Shown piece after piece: positions 17,751 through 27,654 of a stretch of 64,000 nt of DNA (position 1 is the stretch's first letter; each line of letters opens with the position of its first letter). The notes under the pieces were generated by a model that had not been told where the DNA came from, made no database searches, and worked only from the letters and a program-made list of their open reading frames with translations. The stretch is from Sphingomonas sp. NBWT7 (lineage in GTDB: Bacteria > Pseudomonadota > Alphaproteobacteria > Sphingomonadales > Sphingomonadaceae). The position numbers and the translations under genes are program-made. The stretch spans positions 2,255,501 through 2,319,500 of the forward strand of contig NZ_CP043639.1 in the NCBI RefSeq assembly GCF_014217605.1. Direction: 5' to 3'.

Positions 17751-18875
17751 TCAGGCGGCGCCGGCCCCCCGGCGCCTGCGCCAATGAGAAAGGCCTGTCA
17801 CGAATAGAATGGTGGGAACGAGCCCGGCGGCCACGGCGAGGACACGCGTTGCCAACCCACCGATCGTTCCGTCGTGCAGCGCGCGTATCCAGCTGGTCAC
17901 GGCAACGCCATTGCCGTTCCGCCGCACGTCGTGAACCGCCAGCACGCGGCCCGATGCTGCGTCGATGAACACGTAGCTTCCTGGAAAGCGCCCGTGCGGA
18001 TCGCCCGGCACCTGGAAGCGCACGCGGATCGCCGCCCCCGGCGCGGCGGACACATCGACGAAGACGATGCGGCCATCAGGCAGTGCGCGCTGCGCTACCG
18101 TCAGGGCGCGCGCGATGCCGATGCTGCTTCCTGCCGGCTTACTTGCAAGCGGGGCCAGGACCGTTGCGGGTCGCAGGATTACCTGCATCACCGGCGGAAG
18201 CGCCAGCAGCACACCGGTCGCGACCAGCACGAACAGCGGTGGCGCAGCCCACAGGCCGGTCAACTTGTGCAGGTCGCGCAGCCGCCGGATCGGCGCAGCG
18301 TCGCGCTTGAAGGCAAGCGCCTTGTGCAAGCTGCCGCGCGGCCACCAAACCAGCATCCCGCTCGCCAGCAGCAGCAGCATCGCGACGCCCGACCAGCCCA
18401 CCACTTGGCCGCCGAGATCGCCGGCAAGCAGCGCCATATGCAGCTGGTAGAGCCAGCTCATCAGATAGCCGCCCCACGGCTCGGCGCGGACGATCCGCCC
18501 GCCGTCGGGGGAGAACCAAACCATCATGCGATCGGCGTGGTGCCCATGCCCCGACGACGGATAAAAGCGCGCAGGGATCGCGTCGCCCTCGCCCGTCACC
18601 TCGATCGACCACTTGCCAGCAGGGTCGTGCCAGCGCGCGCGCCCCGTCGCGAGCGCGCGATCCCACACCGGCGAGGCCAGCCCCGGCGCGGGATCGTTGC
18701 GCGCGACCTCAATCGCCGGGTGGAGCGCCGCGTCGATGCCGGTGTAGAACACCAGCGCCGATCCTGTGAGGCCGATCAGCGCGAACAGCAGCCCGATGCC
18801 AAGACCCAGCCAGAGATGGACGCGGCGCACGACGATGCGCGCGCGCGATGCTCCCGATCGGCGTTGCCCCGCCAT
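17751..18875 (-). CDS. PepSY-associated transmembrane protein (ferric reductase-like)
   Basis: 374 aa with the layout of PepSY_TM proteins: helix 1 at about residues 20-42 with RRVHLWLGLGIGLLFALIGL, two PepSY-like periplasmic segments, paired central helices with QLHMALLAGDLGGQVVGWSG and RDLHKLTGLWAAPPLFVLVA, and a last helix near residue 345 (VLAVAAGLVPTILFVTGLSHW). Conserved His residues in the helices probably bind haem. Such proteins are thought to reduce imported metal-siderophore complexes. The ATG overlaps the stop of the TonB siderophore-receptor gene by 1 nt (TGATG), so the two are translationally coupled. Confidence 0.88.
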   Translation of the reverse strand: MAGQRRSGASRARIVVRRVHLWLGLGIGLLFALIGLTGSALVFYTGIDAALHPAIEVARNDPAPGLASPVWDRALATGRARWHDPAGKWSIEVTGEGDAIPARFYPSSGHGHHADRMMVWFSPDGGRIVRAEPWGGYLMSWLYQLHMALLAGDLGGQVVGWSGVAMLLLLASGMLVWWPRGSLHKALAFKRDAAPIRRLRDLHKLTGLWAAPPLFVLVATGVLLALPPVMQVILRPATVLAPLASKPAGSSIGIARALTVAQRALPDGRIVFVDVSAAPGAAIRVRFQVPGDPHGRFPGSYVFIDAASGRVLAVHDVRRNGNGVAVTSWIRALHDGTIGGLATRVLAVAAGLVPTILFVTGLSHWRRRRGAGAA

Positions 18876-21088
18876 CAGAACCGGCTCGCCAGCGAAACCT
18901 CGAACGATCGCGGCGCACCGATGTGGACGTTGGTCGTCGGATAGCCGGAATATTCGCCATAGAAGGCATTGCCGAGGTTGCGGCCGCGCAGCGTCAGCGT
19001 CGCTTGGCGCCCTACCGGCAGCGATACGCTGGCATCCAGTATTTCGTGTCCGGCGACGCGGATGGTGTTGGCGGTGTCGGTGTAGAAAGCGCCGGCATGC
19101 CGCAGGAAGCCGCCAATCGTTACCGTTTCAGCGATGGTGTAGAGCGCCGCGGCGTTGAGCGTCGTCGCAGGCACGTTGATCGGGCGGTTGCCGGTTCGAT
19201 CAAACCGCACGCCGCCGATCAGCTCGGACAGCGCGTCATAGCGCGCCTTGGTATAGGAGACGCCGCCCGACAGACGTAGTGCCTTCAGCGGCGCGACGAT
19301 CGCGGACAGCTCGACACCCTGCGACGATTGCCGCCCGCCCTGCACCGTCAGCGCCGGATCGGCGGGATCGCGGGTCAGGATATCGCGCTGCTCGATGCGG
19401 TAGGCGGCACCGGTGACGCTCGCCCGCCCGCCCCAGCCACTCACCTTGAATCCAGCCTCGTAGGCACGCCCCTTGGTCAACCGGAAGCGGCTGTTGGCGA
19501 TCGAGGCGAGCAGGATCGACGACACCGGCGATACCGCCGTCGTATATTGCGCGTAGAGCGTCAGGCCGGCGCCGACGTCCCACGTCGTGCCCGCCCGCCA
19601 CGATACCGGATCGAAGCTTGGGCGATTACGATCGATGGCCCCGGTCACATTCTGGATAGTCGCGCGATCGAGCGCGATATGATCCCAGCGCACGCCGCCC
19701 ACCAGCAGCCATCGCGGCGTCAGGTTCAGCGCGTCCTCCGCGAAGACCGACAATTGCTTCAACCTGGAATCGAAGGTGACGTTGCCGGCGGTGAAGATCG
19801 CGGGCCCAACGGGCAGCGGCGCGGGCGCCGGGTCACGCACGTCCACCGCCGGCAGGGCGGAGACGGCAGCAGTCTGGCGCAGGCTGACGAAATCGGTGTC
19901 GTTATGCTCGAGCCCCAGGCTGAAGCGGTTGCGCAGCCCCGCGATCCGGCTGTCGTTGCCGATCACCCCGCGCGCGTTCCAGAAGCGGTGATCGTGCCGG
20001 AAATCCTGGTAGGTCTGACGGAAGCTGCCGTTGGGGAACGCCGCGGACGGCGCGACGAACGTCTGGCTGTCCGCCAGCAGGAACGCGCGGTCGGCGGTAT
20101 AGCCCGTCAGGTCGAGCGCCGCCGTCCACCCGCTCCCGATCGCCCAGTCGAGCCGCGTGCGCACCGTCGTCTCGTCGGCGCCCGAATAGGCACCCTGCGG
20201 ATTGTAGTTGCGCCGGCGCAGGCTGCGATCGGCGACCAGACCATTGGCGCTCTTCACGGCATCGGTCGGGCGCCGCGCATATTGGCCGGGGATCAGCGGC
20301 AGCCCCTGGTAGGTGGCGTCGTAGCGATCCTCGAAATGGTCGACCGCGATGAGTAGCGAGAGGCGATCGCTCGGCTTCCACAGCGCGCTCGCGGTCAGCC
20401 CGGCGGAGAAGGTGTCGTTATTGTCGACGTCGTACAGGCTGTCCGAGTGCTGGTAGCTCGCGTCCGCCCGTACCGCGAGGGTGGCCGATACCGGCAAATT
20501 GACCCCGCCGGCGGCGTACAGTGTGTCGAAGCTTCCGATCGACAACAGCGTGTCGAGCCGACGTTCGCCCGGCACCGGCTTGCGCGTCACCTTGTTGATG
20601 ACGCCCGCCAGCGCGCCCTCGCCGTAGAGCACCGACGCCGGCCCCTTCAGCACCTCGATCCGGTCGTAATGCCAGTTGTTGCCGTCGCGCTGGACGACTG
20701 TCGAGGTGGAGATGCGCACCCCGTCCTGAAGGATCGACACGGTGTTGCCTGCGAAGCCGCGCAAGCTGACGACGGCGGGGTTGCCCGGCACGTTGCCGGC
20801 GATCGCGCCGACGACGTCGTTGAACGTCTCGCGCGCGGTGCGCAGCCCGCGGGTCTGCAGATCGTCCTGCGTCAACAATTCGACGCTCGCCGGCGTCTCG
20901 CGGATCGTCAGGCCAAGGCGGCTGCTCGCCTGCGTCCGGTCGTCGAGCTTCAGCGGATCGCGCTGCCCGGTGACGACGATCGTCGCATCGCGGCGCGCGT
21001 TGGTCACATCGGGTGTCTGCGCGGCGGCGGGAACGGCCAGCAGTAGGGAGGGCGCAGCCGCGCCCGCCAGGAGGGGTGTTCGGAACAT
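18875..21088 (-). CDS. TonB-dependent siderophore receptor
   Basis: 737 aa from the ATG at 21088, which gives a signal peptide (MFRTPLLAGAAAPSLLLAVP, ending AAAQ) with AAAGG upstream; an ATG-like frame extends to 21130 but adds a non-signal leader. The TonB box is TIVVTGQ. The plug shows SRLGLTIRETPASVELLTQD, VVSLRGFAGNTVSILQDGVR and DRIEVLKGPASVLYGEGALA, typical of the FhuA/FepA-like siderophore group, and the barrel ends FEVSLASRF. It should import an iron (or other metal) chelate across the outer membrane. It is coupled to the PepSY protein downstream and preceded by a His/Met-rich DUF2946-like gene. Confidence 0.93.
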   Translation of the reverse strand: MFRTPLLAGAAAPSLLLAVPAAAQTPDVTNARRDATIVVTGQRDPLKLDDRTQASSRLGLTIRETPASVELLTQDDLQTRGLRTARETFNDVVGAIAGNVPGNPAVVSLRGFAGNTVSILQDGVRISTSTVVQRDGNNWHYDRIEVLKGPASVLYGEGALAGVINKVTRKPVPGERRLDTLLSIGSFDTLYAAGGVNLPVSATLAVRADASYQHSDSLYDVDNNDTFSAGLTASALWKPSDRLSLLIAVDHFEDRYDATYQGLPLIPGQYARRPTDAVKSANGLVADRSLRRRNYNPQGAYSGADETTVRTRLDWAIGSGWTAALDLTGYTADRAFLLADSQTFVAPSAAFPNGSFRQTYQDFRHDHRFWNARGVIGNDSRIAGLRNRFSLGLEHNDTDFVSLRQTAAVSALPAVDVRDPAPAPLPVGPAIFTAGNVTFDSRLKQLSVFAEDALNLTPRWLLVGGVRWDHIALDRATIQNVTGAIDRNRPSFDPVSWRAGTTWDVGAGLTLYAQYTTAVSPVSSILLASIANSRFRLTKGRAYEAGFKVSGWGGRASVTGAAYRIEQRDILTRDPADPALTVQGGRQSSQGVELSAIVAPLKALRLSGGVSYTKARYDALSELIGGVRFDRTGNRPINVPATTLNAAALYTIAETVTIGGFLRHAGAFYTDTANTIRVAGHEILDASVSLPVGRQATLTLRGRNLGNAFYGEYSGYPTTNVHIGAPRSFEVSLASRF

Positions 21089-21171
21089 GGCAATACCTTT
21101 GATCGGCCCCGCGCCGAGGGCTTGGGCCACGAATCATGAACGCGCGCGATGGCGCATCACGGGATGACGGA

Positions 21172-21630
21172 TCAGAGGTAGGCCGGTGGTCCGCGCAGCG
21201 GTGGGCGTAGATAGGCGGATCGGGACGGCGGCGGCGGAATCGCGGCGCTGAAGCCGGTCGCCAGGACGAACGCGATCAGCGCGGCGAGCAGGAGCGGGTC
21301 GATCGCGCCCAGCAGCGCGGCCGACAGGCTCGCGAAAGCGCACGGCATCTCCGCGCTTCCATGGTCCTTCGCTTTGCCGTGATCCCCGGCGCCGCCGTGT
21401 CCGGACATGCTTTGATGGGGCATGCCGTGATCGGGCATGTCGCCGTGCATGCCCGGCATCGCCATCGCTTCCGCGCGCGGCGCGGCGCCTGGGCAGACGA
21501 CGATGGCGATGCGCCCGTGATTGGCAGCGACCATGTAACCGGTCGGGATCAGCAGCTTCAGCAGCAGCGTCGCCGCGCAGATCAGCAGCGCGAGGCGACG
21601 CTGCGCGAGAAGATGCCGGACGGCGTGCAC
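21172..21630 (-). CDS. DUF2946-like membrane protein with His/Met-rich loop
   Basis: 152 aa. One hydrophobic segment near residues 12-36 (LALLICAATLLLKLLIPTGY) and another at about 105-125 flank a periplasmic-type loop packed with His, Met, Gly and Asp (MPGMHGDMPDHGMPHQSMSG, then HGGAGDHGKAKDHG). Conserved GYMV and the P-C-AF region match DUF2946 proteins, which commonly accompany copper or TonB genes. The loop is a likely metal-binding site for Cu or Fe. It is the first gene of the probable operon with the TonB receptor (83 nt upstream of it). Confidence 0.75.
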   Translation of the reverse strand: MHAVRHLLAQRRLALLICAATLLLKLLIPTGYMVAANHGRIAIVVCPGAAPRAEAMAMPGMHGDMPDHGMPHQSMSGHGGAGDHGKAKDHGSAEMPCAFASLSAALLGAIDPLLLAALIAFVLATGFSAAIPPPPSRSAYLRPPLRGPPAYL

Positions 21631-22047
21631 CCCCGCCGCCTAAAGCCGAGAAGCACCTGTGTCACTTGGACAATCCGTCCCAGCATGATTCGCCGAGCGC
21701 CTTGCTTGCGACAGTCCGCTGAGAGGATCTTGCTTTATCCTGACAGTAGCACGCGGCCGTATGACGAAACAGACAACTGCGCTCCAGCAATCGCTCGGAC
21801 GCGATCTTTGCCGGCCGATGCGATCAATGACCTACCGGTTGCCTCGCAGCCGGACACACGAACGATTGCTCTTGCCCAGCAACGAGAGACGGATCGGGCG
21901 CCGGCATCGGCGATCAAGCTGGCGAATGAGCCGAGAAGAGGGGTAATATTCGTCGGCTCCGGCCGGCCGCAAACGCATCGCCAGCAGTCTCACCGATTGG
22001 ATAATCGAGCGTGCTACCGCGCCGACCGTATCACCGATAACGACGCG
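21631..22047. other. intergenic region without recognisable features
   Basis: About 420 bp upstream of the DUF2946-like gene and downstream of the lipoprotein gene. Open frames here translate to arginine-rich noise. No convincing RNA gene, hairpin terminator or repeat was seen. It must hold the promoter of the metal-uptake operon. Confidence 0.5.
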
Positions 22048-22869
22048 TTACTGAGGCTCTGCAGGGACGGGCTCAGCGGCATCGACCGACGCCGGAGTTA
22101 CTGGCGCCGCAGTCACTGGCACTGCAATCGCAGGCGCTTCGCTGACGACCGTCGCCGGAGCGGCGCCATTCGGTGTCGCGACCATGGCGGGCGGCGTCAC
22201 CGCCATCGGCGGCTCGATCGTGCGCACCACGGCCGGCGGCTCGACCGGCGGCGGGGCGGGCTGATAATAGTCACGCCACGCGTCATAGGCGGCATAGAAA
22301 TCGACGAACGGCCGGTCGAGCCGTAGCAGCGCGGCTCGCGCGAAGGCCGGCAGGTCATCCTCCGCTACCTGAGCGACCTGGACCACCTCCACGCGCGCTG
22401 CCGCGCAGAATGCCGCGCGCATCGCCGGCTGCGCGTAGAAATTGTAGATGCGCGTCTGATTGTCGTCGTACACGCGCTGCCAGTCCCACCAGCCCGGCGC
22501 CTGCCATTCGCGGATATACGCCTGGTAATAGCGATCGATCGCCGCCGCACGCGTTCGCAGCCATGCGTTGTATTGGTCAAGGACACCGCCACCCGCCTGG
22601 TCGCAGCCGAGCGCCGCGACGTTCAGCGCGTTGCGCAAATGCCAGACGGCGGCCTGATCGGTATTGTCGAGATTGGGGGTAAAATACCGGCCATCTGGGC
22701 GCTTTGTCGGGCTTTTCATGCCGATATAGCCCCCCGCCGGCATCTTCGGTGGCGGCGGCGGCAGCGTCGCGACCACGGGTGGCGGCTGCACGGGCGGCGT
22801 CGCGCAGCTCGACACCGCAAGCGCCAGAATGCCCGACAGGCTCCAGTAAAGGTTCGCACGCACCATCAT
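22048..22869 (-). CDS. putative lipoprotein of unknown function
   Basis: 273 aa. The N-terminus is a hydrophobic leader ending in a plausible lipobox (GILALAVSSC-ATPP), so the mature protein would be lipid-anchored. A Pro-rich stretch follows, then a central globular region of about 150 residues with many aromatics (YYQAYIREWQAPGWWDWQRV; FVDFYAAYDAWRDYYQP), and a C-terminal Pro/Ala/Val-rich low-complexity tail. No family is recognised. Balanced codon use and the signal support a real gene. It stands alone, with no operon partner nearby. Confidence 0.7.
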   Translation of the reverse strand: MMVRANLYWSLSGILALAVSSCATPPVQPPPVVATLPPPPPKMPAGGYIGMKSPTKRPDGRYFTPNLDNTDQAAVWHLRNALNVAALGCDQAGGGVLDQYNAWLRTRAAAIDRYYQAYIREWQAPGWWDWQRVYDDNQTRIYNFYAQPAMRAAFCAAARVEVVQVAQVAEDDLPAFARAALLRLDRPFVDFYAAYDAWRDYYQPAPPPVEPPAVVRTIEPPMAVTPPAMVATPNGAAPATVVSEAPAIAVPVTAAPVTPASVDAAEPVPAEPQ

Positions 22870-23027
22870 CGTCTAACCCAGATACTCCGTTGCGGCGCGC
22901 TTATCACCCGCCGAATGAACAGCGGCGGAATGGTCAATCGGCAGGCTGCGCTGCCGCTACACAGGCCGACCGCCACCGATCAATCTGCCTGCGATCGCAC
23001 CCCCGGTGTTAGTCCAAAACCCGTCCG

Positions 23028-24122
23028 TCAGGATCGGGCGAATTCGACCGAAGCCGGCGGTCTCTTCCCGCGGCGCACAAAATTGTTCGCGAGCGCAAGC
23101 AATGGCTTCTCGAGCCACAGATGCACGACGATGCCACCGATGACGGCCGCGATGATTGTCACTACGACGAAGATGCTGCCGCCGCCGATCGCCACGTCCA
23201 CGCCGATCAGGCGCATCGCCGAACGCATCGCGGCGACCGTGAAGATATGGCTAAGGTAAATGCTGTAGGATGCATTCCCCAGCAAGGCGAGGAACGCGCT
23301 GCGTCGCAGCCCCCCCGCCCGCTCGACCTGTACCGCGCAAAGCACGATCAGCAGCGCGGGGACGCCCAGATGAATGCTTTGCGGGACCGGCGGATGCAAA
23401 CCATCCATCACCAGCATCGCCGGCAGTGCCAACGCAAACACGAAAGCCCATGCCAGCGGCCTTGTCCGGGGAAGGTGGCCGATCAGGCGGGCAAGCAGCA
23501 GCCCCGCGGCGAATTCTGCCAGCAGATCGGTGCCGTAGAAGCGAAACGGGGTCGACGAGAAGATCGTGCGACCGGCGACGTAAAGCGTCGCGAGCAGGAA
23601 TAGGATGATCCAGGGGCGCTGCCTTTCGGAAAAGCGCAGGGCGAGCGCGAACAACAAGTAGAACGCGACTTCCACGTTCAGCGTCCAGCCGGGCACGATG
23701 ACAGGAACGAGAGCGCCCTGCGTCCCCGCCGGAAGCAGCGGATGCCAGGCCGGCAGAAAGAGTAAGGACATGGCGATATGCCAGCCGTCGAACTGCGTGG
23801 ATTGCAGCAAGCGTGGAATCGCCAGCGACAGCGCGGCGACGCAAAGGGTCAGGATCCAATACAAAGGCGCCACCCTGACGATACGTTTCAGGATGAAGTC
23901 TCGCGGCGACGTATCGCGCCCGCTGGTCGTCCACCACATCACAAAGCCGCTGAGGACGAAGAAGATATCGACCCCCGACGCGCCGACCGGCGGCAACGAC
24001 GATGAACCGGTCAGCCGGATCACCTGATCGACGGCATGGAAGTATACGACCAGCAGCGCCGCTATGGCGCGGAGATATTGCAACGAATGAAGATGCGTCG
24101 CACCTCCCGATTGTTGATCCAT
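23028..24122 (-). CDS. acyltransferase-3 (OafA/exopolysaccharide O-acyltransferase type) membrane protein
   Basis: 364 aa with about ten transmembrane helices. The N-terminus carries the family signature: LQYLRAIAALLVVYFHAVDQ (catalytic His) and GASGVDIFFVLSGFVMWW. These integral proteins move acetyl or other acyl groups onto sugars of polysaccharides or lipids. No polysaccharide genes are adjacent, so the acceptor is unknown; the large sugar-polymer locus begins about 22 kb further on. The gene is complete. Confidence 0.9.
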   Translation of the reverse strand: MDQQSGGATHLHSLQYLRAIAALLVVYFHAVDQVIRLTGSSSLPPVGASGVDIFFVLSGFVMWWTTSGRDTSPRDFILKRIVRVAPLYWILTLCVAALSLAIPRLLQSTQFDGWHIAMSLLFLPAWHPLLPAGTQGALVPVIVPGWTLNVEVAFYLLFALALRFSERQRPWIILFLLATLYVAGRTIFSSTPFRFYGTDLLAEFAAGLLLARLIGHLPRTRPLAWAFVFALALPAMLVMDGLHPPVPQSIHLGVPALLIVLCAVQVERAGGLRRSAFLALLGNASYSIYLSHIFTVAAMRSAMRLIGVDVAIGGGSIFVVVTIIAAVIGGIVVHLWLEKPLLALANNFVRRGKRPPASVEFARS

Positions 24123-24667
24123 TGCCTGCCCTACGATCGGATCGCTCGCTGACCGGCTTAACCGCTAACGTGCGCGAGGCATAGCTGGGGGGAGCGGCCG
24201 ACCCTTACCACGCCGCGCAGCCGGCAACGCTTTTGGCCGTCATGACCCGCAGACGGTGGCCATATCGCTGCCGCCTCGATTCCTTGGCGCGAAGCATGAG
24301 GGAAAGGCTGTCGGCATGGCGGCAGCAAAGGCCATCGCTGACGCATCTGCCACCGCAACAAACACCTGTCGCCACCGGATCGCGATACTGGCCCCGGCCG
24401 ATAGGGGCCCTGCGATGTGCCGAACCACTTAGGGCGAACCGTCACTTCAGCGAAAGCAGTGCAGATTCAAGCACTAATCAAATCGTGCGATCCGCCGTAT
24501 TGCTCCCGACAGTCCCGAAACAGACTATTTGCTCGTCAAGAGCGGTCCGATGCTATCAGCCGAAGCGTAGTTTTTTGAGGCGCGCCTTCGTCTGCCGTTC
24601 AACGTTGGGAGTGACAAACCGCTGCACTTGTCGATGATGCAGACTTCCAAAAGCTGTCGAATCGGTA
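24123..24667. other. intergenic region upstream of the PQQ dehydrogenase gene
   Basis: About 545 bp between divergent genes. One plus-strand frame at 24233-24637 stays open, but its translation is rich in Arg, Ser, Cys and Pro without any domain look, so it is not called. The part from about 24440 to 24667 is lower in GC than the surroundings, compatible with promoters. No repeats or RNA genes recognised. Confidence 0.5.
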
Positions 24668-27058
24668 ATGATGTCGGCGATAATAGGCAGAGTATATCCG
24701 ATCGTTCTCCTGTTGATCGCCCTATGCCTAATCGTTGGCGGCGTATGGCTGATCGCCTTGAGTGGTTCTTTTTACTATCTTTTTTCCGGTGCGGCGCTGC
24801 TGTGGTGCGCATGGCTTCTGTGGTTCGGCCCGCGAGAGAGGCGTTGGGTTTACGCTGGTATCATTATCATCACCTGGACGTGGGCGATCTGGGAAAGCGG
24901 GTTTTCGGGCTGGGCGTTGATGCCGCGGGTGATCGCGTGGCTGGTCGTCGGCGCGTGGCTCGTGACGCCGTGGTTCGATCGCACACTGCCCCCTGCCGCC
25001 GGCGTGGAACCGCGATGGCACAGGCATGCGAACTGGAAGACGTTCGCCGCAGCGTTGCTGGCTGCGACCGGCGTTGGTGCGATCGCGCACGCTAGCGATC
25101 CCGATGGCGCCAATCCACTCTATCAAGCAGGCGTCGCCGCATCTTATCCGCGTTCGCTCGCGAAGGCGGCCGATGCGGGCTCGAGCGACTGGCGTGACTA
25201 TGGCAATGACAAGGCCGGGACGCGCTTCAGCCCGCTTCGCCAGATCACGCCGGCAAATGTCGAACGGCTGACCGTTGCGTGGAAGGCGCCGGTCTCGACT
25301 AGCGATCTGAGCCTCGAGCAGGGGCTCGAGATGACACCGATCATGGTCGGCGATACTCTATATGGCTGCAACGGCACCAACGACGTTTTCGCGATCGATG
25401 CCGAAACGGGCCGCGAACGCTGGCGGTTCGCCGCGGCGCAATCGAAAGGGCGCACCTGTCGCGGCGTAGCGTTCTTCGAGGTGCCCGGTCGGCCGGGCCT
25501 TTGCGCTACCCGGATCATCACGACGACGGCCGACGCAGTGCTGATGGCACTGGACGCGGCGACGGGCGCGTTGTGCCCGAACTTCGGCAACGGCGGACGC
25601 GTCGATCTGCTGAAGGGCATGACCAAAGCGCCCGCCCATTATTACTATGTCACCTCCGCACCGGCGATCGTGCGCGGAAAGATCGTATTCGGCGGCATGG
25701 TCCTCGACGGCCAATATTGGGGCGAGCCGTCCGGCGTCATCCGTGCCTTCGATGCGACTACCGGCAAGTTTGCCTGGGCGTGGGATATGGGGAGACCCGA
25801 TCGCAGCGGTGAGCCGCGCGGCGATGAGACGTACACCCACTCGACGCCCAACAGCTGGGGCCCAATCAGCGCGGACGAGCAACTTGGCCTCGTCTATTTG
25901 CCGACAGGCAATGCAACGCCCGATTTCTTCGGCGGACGCCGTCGCCCGTTCGACGAGAAATATTCGAGTTCGGTCGTTGCATTGGATGCGCGCACCGGGC
26001 GGCTACGCTGGTCATTCCAGACCGTCCGGCACGATCTTTGGGATTACGACGTCGCCGCGCAGCCCACGCTGATCGATCTGCCGCGCTCGGATGGCCGGAT
26101 CGTCCCCGCGCTCGTTCAAGCGACGAAAACGGGCGACGTCTATTTGCTCGACCGGCGCACGGGACGGCCGCTTCGCGCCGTCACCGAACGAAAGGTGCCG
26201 CAGGCCGGCGCCGTTCCCGAAGAACGACTTGCCGCAAGCCAGCCATTTTCAATCGGCCTTCCATCGTTCCGCGGACCGACCCTACGCGAACGCGACATGT
26301 GGGGCATCACGCCGATCGACCAGCTGTATTGCCGCATCCGTTTCAAACAGGCGCGGTACGAAGGCATCATGACCCCGCCCGGCATGAAGCCGTGGATCTC
26401 GTTGCCGGGTTTCGTCGGCGGAATGGATTGGGGCGGTGTGTCGATCGACGTCGACCACAACGTCATGATCGTCAACTCGAGTAACATCGCCAATATCAGC
26501 CGTTTATACACGCGGGCACAGGCCGATGCCGCGAACATTCGACCAGCCGGCGAGGATGCGGCCGGCGGCGACCTATGGGGGCCGGCGGCGCAGGCCGGCA
26601 CACCCTACGGATCCTTTACCGAAACCTTCAAGTCCCCGCTCGGCATGCCCTGCCAGGAGCCGCCGTTCGGCCGCATCAGCGCCGTTGACCTGACGAGCGG
26701 CCGGCTGATCTGGAGCCGGCCGTTGGGCATGGCCGGCAAGAGTGCCTACGGCGTCCCCGTCCTGTTACCCATCACCATGGGAACGCCGACAACCGGCGGC
26801 TCGGTAACCACGCGCGGCGGCCTTACCTTCATCGCCGCAACGCAAGACAAGTTCTTCCGCGCCTTTGATACCAAGACCGGCGCCCTGCTGTGGAGTTCAC
26901 GGCTGGCGCACGGCGGGTTCGCCGCCCCGATGACCTACGTATCCCCACGCTCACGGCGGCAATTCGTCGTCATCGCCGCCGGAGGATCGCACGGCTTGGG
27001 CGAGGCCGGGGGCGCCAATCTGGTCGCCTATGCGCTACCGAAAAATGGACCACGGTGA
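24668..27058 (+). CDS. gcd: membrane-bound PQQ-dependent glucose dehydrogenase
   Basis: 796 aa. Four to five N-terminal helices (residues about 8-105, for example YPIVLLLIALCLIVGGVWLI) anchor the protein and carry the quinone site. From about residue 165 the eight-bladed PQQ propeller begins with SSDWRDYGNDKAGTRFSPLR, followed by blade motifs such as LDARTGRLRWSFQTVRHDLW and FRAFDTKTGALLWSSRL. It oxidises glucose (or related polyols/quinate) to the lactone in the periplasm and passes electrons to ubiquinone. The name gcd follows the glucose/quinate/shikimate family; substrate choice within it cannot be fixed here. No pqq synthesis genes are in the window. Confidence 0.92.
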   Translation: MMSAIIGRVYPIVLLLIALCLIVGGVWLIALSGSFYYLFSGAALLWCAWLLWFGPRERRWVYAGIIIITWTWAIWESGFSGWALMPRVIAWLVVGAWLVTPWFDRTLPPAAGVEPRWHRHANWKTFAAALLAATGVGAIAHASDPDGANPLYQAGVAASYPRSLAKAADAGSSDWRDYGNDKAGTRFSPLRQITPANVERLTVAWKAPVSTSDLSLEQGLEMTPIMVGDTLYGCNGTNDVFAIDAETGRERWRFAAAQSKGRTCRGVAFFEVPGRPGLCATRIITTTADAVLMALDAATGALCPNFGNGGRVDLLKGMTKAPAHYYYVTSAPAIVRGKIVFGGMVLDGQYWGEPSGVIRAFDATTGKFAWAWDMGRPDRSGEPRGDETYTHSTPNSWGPISADEQLGLVYLPTGNATPDFFGGRRRPFDEKYSSSVVALDARTGRLRWSFQTVRHDLWDYDVAAQPTLIDLPRSDGRIVPALVQATKTGDVYLLDRRTGRPLRAVTERKVPQAGAVPEERLAASQPFSIGLPSFRGPTLRERDMWGITPIDQLYCRIRFKQARYEGIMTPPGMKPWISLPGFVGGMDWGGVSIDVDHNVMIVNSSNIANISRLYTRAQADAANIRPAGEDAAGGDLWGPAAQAGTPYGSFTETFKSPLGMPCQEPPFGRISAVDLTSGRLIWSRPLGMAGKSAYGVPVLLPITMGTPTTGGSVTTRGGLTFIAATQDKFFRAFDTKTGALLWSSRLAHGGFAAPMTYVSPRSRRQFVVIAAGGSHGLGEAGGANLVAYALPKNGPR

Positions 27059-27654
27059 TGATGTCACCGTCGCGTCTGAAGGGCGCCGATCTCCCTCGCC
27101 GCGAGGCATGACGCCGATGTTCAATGTGAATACGTTCGGGGTGGCCGGCGCGCCTGTAGACGCAACATCCATACAACAGGCCTTCGCCGTTCCGCTGTTG
27201 GCAAGCGAGGTCGGTATGCGAGGCGCGGGCAGTCCTTTGGCCCATGTCACGCCAAAGCGCCCCTTCCATCGTCTTTATATCCGCTGACCGGATAGCAGGC
27301 GAAACGAAAAGCTAATTGGTGAACAGCCTGCGCCACGGCGAAGTTAGGCAGCGCGGACGCCTTGATCTAGAATCTGAGATCCAGCGGTCCGCGGGATAGA
27401 GATCGGCAACGGTACGCCCCCCGCCAATATCCCTATTCCTGTTTTCCTAAAGCATGAACGCCCGTTCTGATCAACGTGATGCCCCCTCACGGCATGATCA
27501 TAATCTTCCGTCTCCCCTTTTTGGGGGATGCGAATCGCATAAATGGAAGATTAATAAACCGTTAACCCGGCGGCCGGCGATCGTTGCTGGACGGTCTTTC
27601 GGGGGGGCGTCTCACTTAGTTGTGAAGACGAGGAACGTTCATCAGGAGAGTATA
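27059..27654. other. promoter and leader region of the fimbrial cluster
   Basis: About 600 bp. A 7-bp hairpin (ACGGTGA/TCACCGT, 27052-27070) overlaps the dehydrogenase stop. A palindrome ATGCGA-A-TCGCAT lies at 27528-27540, about 115 bp before the first subunit gene, in a locally AT-rich stretch that should contain the promoter. A clear ribosome site AGGAGAG is at 27644-27650. No other gene is convincing. Confidence 0.5.

Noticed and set aside
23847..23856. A second copy of the MITE end (GGGTCAGG) in the acyltransferase gene
   Set aside because: It lies within conserved coding sequence, has no inverse partner nearby, and is expected by chance.
24233..24637. 134-codon plus-strand frame upstream of the PQQ dehydrogenase
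   Set aside because: Composition (Arg, Ser, Cys, Pro) and lack of motifs look non-coding; a regulatory region is expected here.
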